Positions 8,094 to 15,359 of a stretch of DNA of 36,608 bases are shown piece after piece. The position numbers and the translations under genes are program-made. Below the pieces are notes generated by a model. That model ran no database searches, was not told where the DNA came from, and saw nothing but the letters and a program-made list of their open reading frames with translations. Within the stretch, counting starts at the first letter, position 1; each line of letters starts with the position of its first letter. The stretch is from Magnetovibrio blakemorei (GTDB lineage Bacteria; Pseudomonadota; Alphaproteobacteria; Rhodospirillales; Magnetovibrionaceae). Location: positions 1 to 36,608 of the forward strand of contig NZ_MCGG01000003.1 in assembly GCF_001746755.1 (NCBI RefSeq), read 5' to 3'.

Positions 8094-8097
8094 GAGG
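8094..8097. repeat. Target-site duplication GAGG, right copy
   Basis: Matches GAGG at 5755-5758. The two copies flank the inverted repeats exactly. Confidence 0.7.
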
Positions 8098-8149
8098 CAA
8101 CTTATTTTGCAATCTCTGAATTGCGCCGCGATGCCCATTTGACACAAAT

Positions 8150-8857
8150 TTAGGAGTCCCTAGGCCTAGACAGTATTGCTATGTGCTTTAAGACAGGGTG
8201 TACAATAAAGTACGTTCGCGCATCATTTTCTATCTGCGGTAAATTTTGAAAATTCCCAACCTCCCAATAGCGCGCCAACACGCGAACCAACAAGCGTGCA
8301 CGAATCACAGGATCGAACACAAGGTCAAGAAGGGCCCGGTCGGCAGGCACCTCAGCCTCCATCATGCCCACTACCGGTCCTTGGTCGATTTGCGCATTCA
8401 AGATCAGAGCCGAAACACAAATTTTATCCTCGGCCAGCAAACTGTAATACATCGTCGTACTCCCCCGGTATTGCGGAAGCTTGCCCGGATGGACATGTAA
8501 AAAACATTTTCCTGTGGCGAACAACGGCTCCTTGACTAAGGCACCAGCTGGAGCGGAAAAAATGACGACGTTTTGCGGACACCCCGCCAACGCGTTCACG
8601 ACTTCAGGAGCGTTAATGTCATCACTGTCAACCTCGATCACCGCAATGCCCGCCATACGTGCGCTGTCGCTTAAGGGAGTGATGTTGTCGAAAAGTTCCG
8701 TCTCAATTGGTGTGGAAGGCTTTGGCGCGCCGTGCGGCATCAACAAAACACAGTACGCTGGGGACAAGCCATTTTGTAAAAGTAAGCTGAGATAGGCACG
8801 CGAACGTGCTGTGTCCGCACCAAACAAGACTACATCTTCCAAAATTCGTGCCGTCAT
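8150..8857 (-). CDS. Formyltransferase-fold protein (Fmt/ArnA-like), last gene of the phosphoramidate-type operon
   Basis: 235 residues. The central motif HPGKLPQYRGSTTMYYSL (123-140) and the later QIDQGPVVG with Asp158 are the hallmarks of 10-formyl-THF-dependent formyltransferases. In the usual Asn-His-Asp catalytic set the Asn position is His here (FLHVHPG: His121, His123), so chemistry may be altered. Homologues in glycan clusters N-formylate amino sugars. The start overlaps the preceding gene's stop by 4 bases (ATGA), showing it belongs to the same transcript as the glutamine-kinase cassette. Whether it acts on an amino sugar or on a phosphoramidate intermediate is open. Confidence 0.7.
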   Translation of the reverse strand: MTARILEDVVLFGADTARSRAYLSLLLQNGLSPAYCVLLMPHGAPKPSTPIETELFDNITPLSDSARMAGIAVIEVDSDDINAPEVVNALAGCPQNVVIFSAPAGALVKEPLFATGKCFLHVHPGKLPQYRGSTTMYYSLLAEDKICVSALILNAQIDQGPVVGMMEAEVPADRALLDLVFDPVIRARLLVRVLARYWEVGNFQNLPQIENDARTYFIVHPVLKHIAILSRPRDS

Positions 8858-9516
8858 AATGCCTCTAACCGTTTGTCTTTCAATAAAGCATTGACCATAT
8901 CGCGTTCTATCCTAAGTGCCGCCAGAAACGCCGCGTAAGAATATGCATCAAGTGAAGACCAGTCTGCAGACACGACGAGATCATTAATTTTCAACAACGC
9001 ATTTAAACGCCAAAGCTGTGCAGAGCTCTCTGGGCAAAGGGCAATCAGAAACGCTAAACAACAATACGCACCAAGTGGCGCACTGTCGCGGACATCCAAA
9101 CGCACGCCCGGCGCATAGCGACTGCGCAAACGTTTTGACACCTCAAATTTTTTCACCAAGACATCGACCAAACGAACCAAGGTGTCATTTTGGTAATCCC
9201 CTCCGCACGCCACCCAGGCCACAGCAGCCGACAATTCATTAGCCGTATTGACCGGGCGGTCAAAAATTCCACGAAATGGCGCATTCCCCGCATCTCTTAA
9301 GGGCACAGGCCAAGCCGCTAAGGCTTGGACGACATTTACGTCCCCCCCCTTTTCGTAGCCCCCTTGCGCCAACTTATGTTCCAACGTTGCCAAAACCCGC
9401 GCACGATCCTCAGCATACCCCTGCAACAACGCCTCCCCTTCGTATTGTGCATAGTGGTAGTGATAAGCTTCCCCTGCCAACAAGTCCTTTTCCGTGTAAC
9501 GATATGTGTGGCTCAT
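8854..9516 (-). CDS. Unknown protein encoded within the phosphoramidate-type operon
   Basis: 220 residues, no family recognised. No signal peptide, membrane segment or nucleotide-binding motif is visible. The sequence is soluble and probably mostly helical, with a tyrosine-rich N-terminus (YRYTEKDLLAGEAYHYHYAQY), an aromatic/charged middle and two hydrophobic helices around 148-165 and 185-205. The start ATG has a strong GGGGGAGAC site. It overlaps both neighbours by 4 bases (kinase stop upstream, formyltransferase start downstream), so its level is tied to theirs. The cassette lacks an obvious phosphoramidate transferase; this protein is one candidate for a missing step, but only by position. 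Confidence 0.65.
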   Translation of the reverse strand: MSHTYRYTEKDLLAGEAYHYHYAQYEGEALLQGYAEDRARVLATLEHKLAQGGYEKGGDVNVVQALAAWPVPLRDAGNAPFRGIFDRPVNTANELSAAVAWVACGGDYQNDTLVRLVDVLVKKFEVSKRLRSRYAPGVRLDVRDSAPLGAYCCLAFLIALCPESSAQLWRLNALLKINDLVVSADWSSLDAYSYAAFLAALRIERDMVNALLKDKRLEAL

Positions 9517-10037
9517 GAAGTCTCCCCCCTTCTAGCACTTATGGCTGACAAGACCTTGTTAACATGGGAAGAAAAGTCATCGCAAAACGCACCATTTTCG
9601 ATAACTAAATTCGGCTGTTTGGGCGGGGTGAAGGGGATGTCTATACCAGCCACATTCTTAATCTGTCCTGCGCGCGCACCGCTATAGAGCTGTTTTTGAT
9701 CACGCTCTTCCAACACCGCCATGGGAACATCGATGAAGACCTCGAAATACTCTGTTAGATGTTCGCGGTTCCAATCCTGCTGCTCGTGAAACAATGATAA
9801 GACACAAGCCACCACGTCAATGCCTTGACTGTCAAAGTAATGACACAGATTGCAGATACGCCGCCCGTTGCGCTCGCGGTCTTCGATAGTGTGACCCAGA
9901 TCGTCACCCATAATCTCCCGCACATGATCTCCATCGAGAAAAACCGTTGCCGGATTTTTCATCTTCATCCGCTCGTAAAGAGCTCGGCCGACCGTCGTCT
10001 TTCCTGATCCGGCCAGACCTATCATCCAGATCACCAT
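9513..10037 (-). CDS. APS-kinase-like protein, probable CDP-phosphoramidate 3'-kinase (Cj1415-like)
   Basis: 174 residues. Walker A is IGLAGSGKTTVGRA (about 6-19) and the CysC signature LDGDHVREIMGDDLGHTIEDR occupies about 34-54. Length is normal for CysC. Sequence alone would say adenylyl-sulfate kinase. The neighbours (glutamine kinase, amidotransferase, nucleotidyltransferase, methyltransferase) are those of the C. jejuni MeOPN cassette, where the CysC-like Cj1415 phosphorylates the ribose 3'-OH of a cytidine diphosphoramidate, so that role is preferred here. The alternative is PAPS supply for the sulfotransferase at 4750. ATG 10037 has AAGGAGAGG upstream; the open frame extends further, but that part is antisense to the methyltransferase frame and not homologous. 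Confidence 0.8.
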   Translation of the reverse strand: MVIWMIGLAGSGKTTVGRALYERMKMKNPATVFLDGDHVREIMGDDLGHTIEDRERNGRRICNLCHYFDSQGIDVVACVLSLFHEQQDWNREHLTEYFEVFIDVPMAVLEERDQKQLYSGARAGQIKNVAGIDIPFTPPKQPNLVIENGAFCDDFSSHVNKVLSAISARRGETS

Positions 10038-10053
10038 AACGGAACCTCTCCTT

Positions 10054-10842
10054 CTAATCCTTATGCCCAACGAACACGAGGACGTTCGCCGTATGATAGG
10101 GAAACAAGGCGCGCAAAACGCGATCAATATATCGACCAGCGGCATTAAGACGATAACCTTTGGAGCGGCGCACCGCTTCGCTACCCTCGACGGATTCGCG
10201 GCTGCGCAGAAATGGCAACCGATACAGAAGCGATACGTTGCGCGCTCGGTGAACTTCATCGACGATAAGTCCACTCTCGGACAGCATTTCCGTAAACTCA
10301 CGCTCACCGACCAACACTTTATGGAACTGCTTTTCACCCATTTTCTTGGAGCGGTTATGCCAGTTCCAATAGACTTCATTCAAGTGCATTTCGACGTTGT
10401 TGGGGCGCATAGAAATGCAGAATTTTCCGTGTTGGGACAAGCAGCGCGACACCTCCGCCAGGCCCTGATCAATCCTTTGTTCGAGGTTGTGATAAACGCC
10501 AAACGCCATCACTATGTCAAACGCTCCATCTCCGTATGGCAGATCCAAGGCATCACCTTGTCGAACGTCCACGTCAGAATGACACTCCTTGATTTTGTCC
10601 ACCGCAACCTGACTGCGCTCCATTCCCGCGATCGAAAAACCATCGCGGTAGTAATGCAACAAAACGCGGCCCAGTCCACAACCGATCTCCAGTGTTTTTT
10701 TTGAACGATCCGTCATCATAATTTCTGCGTAACGAATCGGATAGATAGAGAGATCATCAAAGCGCTCGCTATCTTCACCACTTTCGGACCAACGTCGATC
10801 CCAATAGAAAGCATTGTTTTCGTGTCGATAAACCTTCTTCAC
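10054..10842 (-). CDS. SAM-dependent class I methyltransferase (phosphoramidate O-methylation candidate)
   Basis: 262 residues. SAM-binding motif I is TLEIGCGLGRVLLHYY (50-65), followed by the acidic post-I position in GMERSQVAV, motif II around GDALDLPYGDGAFDIVMAF and motif III in LSQHGKFCISMRP. The fold is Methyltransf_11/25-like, and the C-terminal ~90 residues are a basic extension. In C. jejuni the MeOPN cluster has two methyltransferases (Cj1419, Cj1420) assigned to the O-methyl group; this single gene occupies the corresponding place, between the nucleotidyltransferase (4-base overlap) and the CysC-like kinase (16-base gap). Exact acceptor unproven. Confidence 0.8.
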   Translation of the reverse strand: MKKVYRHENNAFYWDRRWSESGEDSERFDDLSIYPIRYAEIMMTDRSKKTLEIGCGLGRVLLHYYRDGFSIAGMERSQVAVDKIKECHSDVDVRQGDALDLPYGDGAFDIVMAFGVYHNLEQRIDQGLAEVSRCLSQHGKFCISMRPNNVEMHLNEVYWNWHNRSKKMGEKQFHKVLVGEREFTEMLSESGLIVDEVHRARNVSLLYRLPFLRSRESVEGSEAVRRSKGYRLNAAGRYIDRVLRALFPYHTANVLVFVGHKD

Positions 10843-11633
10843 GCCGTCACCTCTCCAACCAATGCACCCATGCGCCCCTGCTTTACTAATTTATGTGCCA
10901 CCTCTAAGTCTCGGCACGTATCAATTTCAAGCCACTGACTATGAATGGGCAGGGCCGAAATTCGCCCCCCCATATTGACCATGCCCTGCAATAAATCAGT
11001 CATATAAATACCATCCAATGCCCTGGGACAGTTAAAAGGTTTTTTGCCTAACACATGATCCGCTCGAGCGGCGGCAATGGCATTTTCCAACATGCCGACC
11101 CCGCTGCCGTTAAAGGCTACCAAGCCGATGTATTGCGCTTCAATATCATCATAAGATGTTGGCGGGTTGCCAATTTCGGCGATTGTCATTCCGTCTCCGA
11201 ATTTCAGCGTTTCAGCATCACCTAAGGGGTCATCGAAGCGCTGTTCCCAATACCCGCGCCAGTTCATATCCACGGTAACACTTACACCGTCGGGCGCTGA
11301 ACACACTAAGTTCAGAACCTCTGGAGTGTAGACGATGTCGCCATACGACATGATAAAGCCATCACCAAAATATTCCTGTGCTAAAAACAAGGTGTGGACC
11401 ATATTCGTAGTCGCAAAATCCTCGTTAACGAGTACCTTCACATCATAACGAGAAAGTTGGTCAGCTAGATAACCGCCAACCACGATAACCTCATCAATCC
11501 CAGCTCTATCCGCTGCATCTAACGTCCACTCGAACAAAGGCTTACCACCGAGTTCCACCAAACATTTAGGACGATCATTGGTCAAGGGAGCCAAACGACT
11601 GCCTGTGCCTGCCGCAAGAACAATCAAGCGCAT
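10839..11633 (-). CDS. Nucleotidyltransferase, probable CTP:phosphoglutamine cytidylyltransferase (Cj1416-like)
   Basis: 264 residues with the NTP-transferase start MRLIVLAAGTGSRLAPLT, then NDRPKCLVELGGKPL with the catalytic Lys at 23, then IVVGGY at about 50-55. GDIVYTPEVL supplies the metal-binding Asp, and DLLQGMV and the WLEIDTCRDLE ending match the sugar-1-phosphate nucleotidyltransferase fold. In the MeOPN pathway such an enzyme joins CTP and L-glutamine phosphate. I chose ATG 11633 (AAAGGTGG eight bases upstream) over an in-frame GTG at 11645. It overlaps the amidotransferase gene by ten bases, so coupled translation is likely. Confidence 0.85.
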   Translation of the reverse strand: MRLIVLAAGTGSRLAPLTNDRPKCLVELGGKPLFEWTLDAADRAGIDEVIVVGGYLADQLSRYDVKVLVNEDFATTNMVHTLFLAQEYFGDGFIMSYGDIVYTPEVLNLVCSAPDGVSVTVDMNWRGYWEQRFDDPLGDAETLKFGDGMTIAEIGNPPTSYDDIEAQYIGLVAFNGSGVGMLENAIAAARADHVLGKKPFNCPRALDGIYMTDLLQGMVNMGGRISALPIHSQWLEIDTCRDLEVAHKLVKQGRMGALVGEVTA

Positions 11634-12247
11634 TGCTTCAACCACCTTTGTAAAAGAATTTTATCCATTGCACGCCCCAAGTTGTCCCGTTCGGGATGCC
11701 ATTGTATGGCTGTGATGGGGTGAAGAGGATGGTAAAGCCCCTCCACGATAGAGTTGTCAGACAGAGCGAAAGCGCACAACTCTTCAGCCAAGCCATTTGT
11801 CGTAACACCGTCATTATGAAAGCTGTTCACCGTTACCGCACCTACGGGCAAAACGCCGTTGAGGTCATCGACAATCTCAATTTCATGCTGCTGTGCAAGA
11901 TGCCCGCCACCCAGATTCCGCGTCAAAGTGCCGCCGAAGTATTGGTTGATCATCTGCAAACCTCGACACACGCCAAACACAGGCAACTGCCGCGTAAGCG
12001 CCGCTTCCAAAAGTAACCCCTCTGTGCGATCTCGATTGACTGTGCCAATATCATCTCCACCAGTCAACAACAGGCCACGACCAGGCAGCACGTCCAGAAA
12101 CCCCACCGGATCGTCCATGGCGTTAGAAACCAACACCGGACGCAGTCCGAACGCATCAAACAAGCGGCACCAATCGTGGCTTATGGCATCACGCTTCTCA
12201 TGATAGGTAGGGCTGGGCGAGGAGCGCATTGAGACAAAAATGATCAT
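11624..12247 (-). CDS. Class I glutamine amidotransferase (peptidase C26-type), probable gamma-glutamyl-CDP-amidate hydrolase (Cj1417-like)
   Basis: 207 residues. Catalytic nucleophile Cys94 in FGVCRGLQMINQYFGG, His184 and Glu186 in AIQWHPER, and a TGGDD turn at 62-66 that fits the gamma-glutamyl hydrolase branch. It is a stand-alone amidotransferase with no synthetase partner, which agrees with a hydrolase that removes glutamate from a gamma-glutamyl-CDP-amidate, leaving the P-NH2 group. The start overlaps the glutamine-kinase stop by 4 bases. Annotated alone it would be called gamma-glutamyl-gamma-aminobutyrate hydrolase; the neighbours favour the phosphoramidate role. Confidence 0.85.
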   Translation of the reverse strand: MIIFVSMRSSPSPTYHEKRDAISHDWCRLFDAFGLRPVLVSNAMDDPVGFLDVLPGRGLLLTGGDDIGTVNRDRTEGLLLEAALTRQLPVFGVCRGLQMINQYFGGTLTRNLGGGHLAQQHEIEIVDDLNGVLPVGAVTVNSFHNDGVTTNGLAEELCAFALSDNSIVEGLYHPLHPITAIQWHPERDNLGRAMDKILLQRWLKQCA

Positions 12248-15207
12248 GGTAACACCTCAATGCGGTGATGCTCACAGTCCAGCTTGATCTTCTTCGCGGC
12301 GCTCAATTTATCAAACAGAGCTTCACCACACCCAATCGCTGCAGGCAGACCAAATTCTGCCGCGCGGATCGCCATATGCGACGCAACTCCACCGTACTGG
12401 GTGACAAGTCCCGCGACCGAATGGCCGAAGATCCAATCGAAACCTGGGTCTGCAGCACGAATTAAAACAATGGCACCAACCAACTCTGAGGGCTCTGCAA
12501 TATCATCCAATATCACTGGTACGGCAGTCACTTTCTTTCGTGTCACAAAGTTTGGACACCAAGCCTCCAGGCGATAGGAGTAAACATCGCTTGGGCCCGT
12601 AATCAAATCAGGGAGACGCAAGGTCTTAGACAATAGCCATTGCTTTTCATTATGACTGCTGATGCGACGGATATAACTTTGCATCGCCCACGATGTGCTG
12701 TTTCCCTCTAGGTTGAGAAATTCGCCGACCGGAACGAACGACAGTACATCGCGCCCAACGTCAAGATGCCCACCTAAGCGCACGATGGCCTCCAAAATGG
12801 CATCAACACTTTTCATGAATTCAAATTTCAGACGCTCCCTACCGGCAATCGCTTGGGTCATGAAGTCAGTCAAGGTTTGCATATCGATATCCAGGCCGAC
12901 TTCAGCAAGGGCAGCTTCAATCTCTCCTTTGCGCGCAATCAATATTTCATATGGAGATGTAGATAGCTCACCATTGTTAGGACAAGCATTGTCCGCTGTT
13001 TTAAAATAATATTCTGGGCGGCTTGCGTAATTGCTAGACGTAATGTCATAGGAGTGAGGGCGCAGATGACCGTATTTATCGATCATTTCTTTCAAATTGA
13101 TCTTACCTTCCGCCAAAAGATCAAGATCGCTGACGAATGCGCCTGAAACCGTCGGAATAGCACGTAGAAACGCATCGTAGTGATCAACATCAATCGCCCC
13201 CACTTCTCGCAATCCCTTTAACAATGACATCGCGATGAAGGCATAGCGTGCCATAATGGAAAACGGCACCAATCCCAGGTTAGCACAATCACGTACCAGC
13301 TGACGCACGCAACGCCCCTGCCCCGCAATATTGTTGGAATACGCCGCAAGGGTCTGCGCTCTGCGCTCAGCCAACTGTTCAATCTTCAAGAACTGCTGCT
13401 CAATGGGCTCCACCTCACCCATGACGATCTTTCTCGTCAATTCGGCCAGAGCATTACGGAAATGTCTGCATGCATCGTCACTCAGTCCTGCCTTGCGCAA
13501 CCATTTTACTTGGGTATTCCATTCCGGTGTTAGGCACGTCACTGCCAACTCGAATTCGATTTTGTCATGCAGCGGTGGATCTGCTCGCAGCTTATCAAGA
13601 CAATAATCTACCCATTGCGCACCGACAGCCAAATCCAGGTCAACAGGCAACAAGGAATTGATGCTCGTGCGAATATCGACGTAAGGCCGACCGGCCAGAG
13701 ACAAGATTAACGGGTAATCGGTCATGTCGCGATATCCCAGCCGTTTGCGTGCCTCAGCCCAAGCGAATTCGCCGATCAAAGTCTGGTACAAGGATAAGGC
13801 TAGAGGACGGGGATACGCACCAATCATTTCAGCCGGATTCCAATCCGACATGTTGCTCAATAAATTACTGTTTCCCAAAACACCAGGGCGCGGGCGTGAT
13901 GCTTCACTGACAAACTCATAAATATGTTCGATAACATCCAAAATATCTTCATCGTTATTGATACCTTCGTTTTCGACGCAAATCATCGGTCGCGCCTGAA
14001 ACAAGTGACAAACGTTATTTTTGTCTAAGCCAAATTCGATATCCAATGCATCCATATGAGACAAGTCAATTAACTCGCTCCCGACCTCCAGGATTGCATC
14101 AAAGCATCCCTTATTAAGGCTCAGACTTTTTTGCCCCCAAGCGATGTAATGTGTTTCCACATGCCCTTCCCTGCCCGAGGTCACAACGTCAGAACGGCCA
14201 CTTTCCATATCCACATTCAACACATAGTATGGTGCGCCGTGCTGGGGGTCGCGCGTCAGCAACACGCCACTGGCTTTCAACTTACTCATATAGGGTTGGA
14301 TCAGAACCTCATCATCAAGCTGCGTATCACGCCCACCGTCTGCATAACTATCAATGACTTCTGTAACGGCCTGGGTCAAAGATCCGCGATCACACGCATC
14401 GACATCCAAGACAGACAAAAACAGCCCTGCTGCGGAGGTCTGCAGGCTATCTTCCATCATGGTGCTGCTGCGCACCACTACGTGCGTGTCGCTGAATCGG
14501 TCCTGCAGACGATCTAAGATAGCGTCATGATCATCGAACCAATGAGCAACACTGAAACGTTCCAAGGACAGAACCTGTCCCTTTTTTGATAACGGTGCTA
14601 GATTCTCCAAAGTTTTAGCTTTGCCTTGGAAAATCATCGACGCGACTGCGGCCTTGTCATGTACCGGAGCGGCCTTGCCATCCAGAACGATGTCCTGTGT
14701 GGCAAGATGTGCCAGCACGTCTTCGATCCTCGCTCGGGGGTTATGACTCGCCACATCACGGGCAACTTTGAACAAGGCTTTGATCCCTGCCTTATCAAAT
14801 GCATAAACTCCTGCAGGCTTCAAACTACCGCCGCTATGATAAACACCCTCTGCGACATCAACCGCACCCAGTGCTGGGATCGCATCAGGCATCAGCGCCG
14901 TCGTCGCACGCAAGATTATGCACGCCTCGTCCGGCATTTCACAACTTAGCAGCGCCGCGACTTCACTGTCGTTTATTTGCCTGGAAAGATAGCGGAACGA
15001 CAATTTTGGAAATGACTGAATCACCTTTTCGATATGGTAACCGCCCACATAGGTAATGTCGGTAATCTCGTTTTCTTCCAACGCCCGCATGGTCCACTGC
15101 AAGGCGGACGGCTGACCTGCATCCATCGGGACCAAGGAACGTGGACGGCTTTGACGCGGGTCCAGTCGGCGTTGCGACGATGCGGATTCAATGATGATGG
15201 CCCGAAT
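12244..15207 (-). CDS. PEP-synthase-like glutamine kinase (Cj1418-like) with degenerate N-terminal nucleotidyltransferase domain
   Basis: 987 residues if started at ATT 15207. Residues 1-~120 align with a sugar nucleotidyltransferase start (RAIIIESASSQRRL, RPRSLVPMDAG, LQWTMRALEENE, ITYVGGYHIEKV), but the glycine-rich loop is lost (SASSQRR for AGTGSR). Residues about 240-420 are the PPDK/PEP-synthase ATP-binding domain (VVVRSSTMMEDS, SGVLLTRDP, FQARPMI). The C-terminus carries the swivelling phosphohistidine domain (GGVASHMAIRAAEFGLPAAIG, His944). No PEP-binding TIM barrel is evident. This matches the C. jejuni enzyme that phosphorylates L-glutamine with ATP, the first MeOPN step. The first canonical in-frame start is TTG 15135, which would cut 24 conserved residues; AGGG lies eight bases before the ATT. 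First gene of a seven-gene overlapping operon. Confidence 0.8.
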   Translation of the reverse strand: MRAIIIESASSQRRLDPRQSRPRSLVPMDAGQPSALQWTMRALEENEITDITYVGGYHIEKVIQSFPKLSFRYLSRQINDSEVAALLSCEMPDEACIILRATTALMPDAIPALGAVDVAEGVYHSGGSLKPAGVYAFDKAGIKALFKVARDVASHNPRARIEDVLAHLATQDIVLDGKAAPVHDKAAVASMIFQGKAKTLENLAPLSKKGQVLSLERFSVAHWFDDHDAILDRLQDRFSDTHVVVRSSTMMEDSLQTSAAGLFLSVLDVDACDRGSLTQAVTEVIDSYADGGRDTQLDDEVLIQPYMSKLKASGVLLTRDPQHGAPYYVLNVDMESGRSDVVTSGREGHVETHYIAWGQKSLSLNKGCFDAILEVGSELIDLSHMDALDIEFGLDKNNVCHLFQARPMICVENEGINNDEDILDVIEHIYEFVSEASRPRPGVLGNSNLLSNMSDWNPAEMIGAYPRPLALSLYQTLIGEFAWAEARKRLGYRDMTDYPLILSLAGRPYVDIRTSINSLLPVDLDLAVGAQWVDYCLDKLRADPPLHDKIEFELAVTCLTPEWNTQVKWLRKAGLSDDACRHFRNALAELTRKIVMGEVEPIEQQFLKIEQLAERRAQTLAAYSNNIAGQGRCVRQLVRDCANLGLVPFSIMARYAFIAMSLLKGLREVGAIDVDHYDAFLRAIPTVSGAFVSDLDLLAEGKINLKEMIDKYGHLRPHSYDITSSNYASRPEYYFKTADNACPNNGELSTSPYEILIARKGEIEAALAEVGLDIDMQTLTDFMTQAIAGRERLKFEFMKSVDAILEAIVRLGGHLDVGRDVLSFVPVGEFLNLEGNSTSWAMQSYIRRISSHNEKQWLLSKTLRLPDLITGPSDVYSYRLEAWCPNFVTRKKVTAVPVILDDIAEPSELVGAIVLIRAADPGFDWIFGHSVAGLVTQYGGVASHMAIRAAEFGLPAAIGCGEALFDKLSAAKKIKLDCEHHRIEVLP

Positions 15208-15296
15208 AGCGATTGCCCTATAATGACGAGATTAAAGGTTTAAAAATATATACATCAACCCTATCACCTAAGCAATAGAGGCTAAATTTTCATTCT

Positions 15297-15359
15297 AACC
15301 GCACAGTGCAATATGACTGGCCAAACCAGTACATATTGACAACAATTCAGAAGGCGGAA
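15297..15359 (+). mobile_element. 63-bp remnant of a second IS3-family orfB
   Basis: Plus-strand codons from 15297 read NRTVQYDWPNQYILTTIQKA, aligning without gaps to NRTVRYDWLNQYIFETIEEV in the OrfB C-terminus of the IS3 element at about 7874-7936. DNA identity is partial, so it is an older or different copy. The fragment overlaps the last codons and stop of the FkbM gene. Confidence 0.75.

Noticed and set aside
9513-10037. Calling the kinase a plain CysC for PAPS supply to the sulfotransferase
   Set aside because: The motifs allow it, but no ATP sulfurylase genes are present and the gene is embedded in a glutamine-kinase cassette where a CysC-like enzyme has a known different role. Kept as an alternative only.
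10038-10379. Longer N-terminal extension of the CysC-like gene
   Set aside because: The extra residues are antisense-frame translation of the methyltransferase gene; ATG 10037 has a strong ribosome site and begins directly at the P-loop strand.
12265-15056. Several 60-130-residue plus-strand frames opposite the glutamine kinase gene
   Set aside because: They are shadows of a long, well-supported coding sequence on the other strand.
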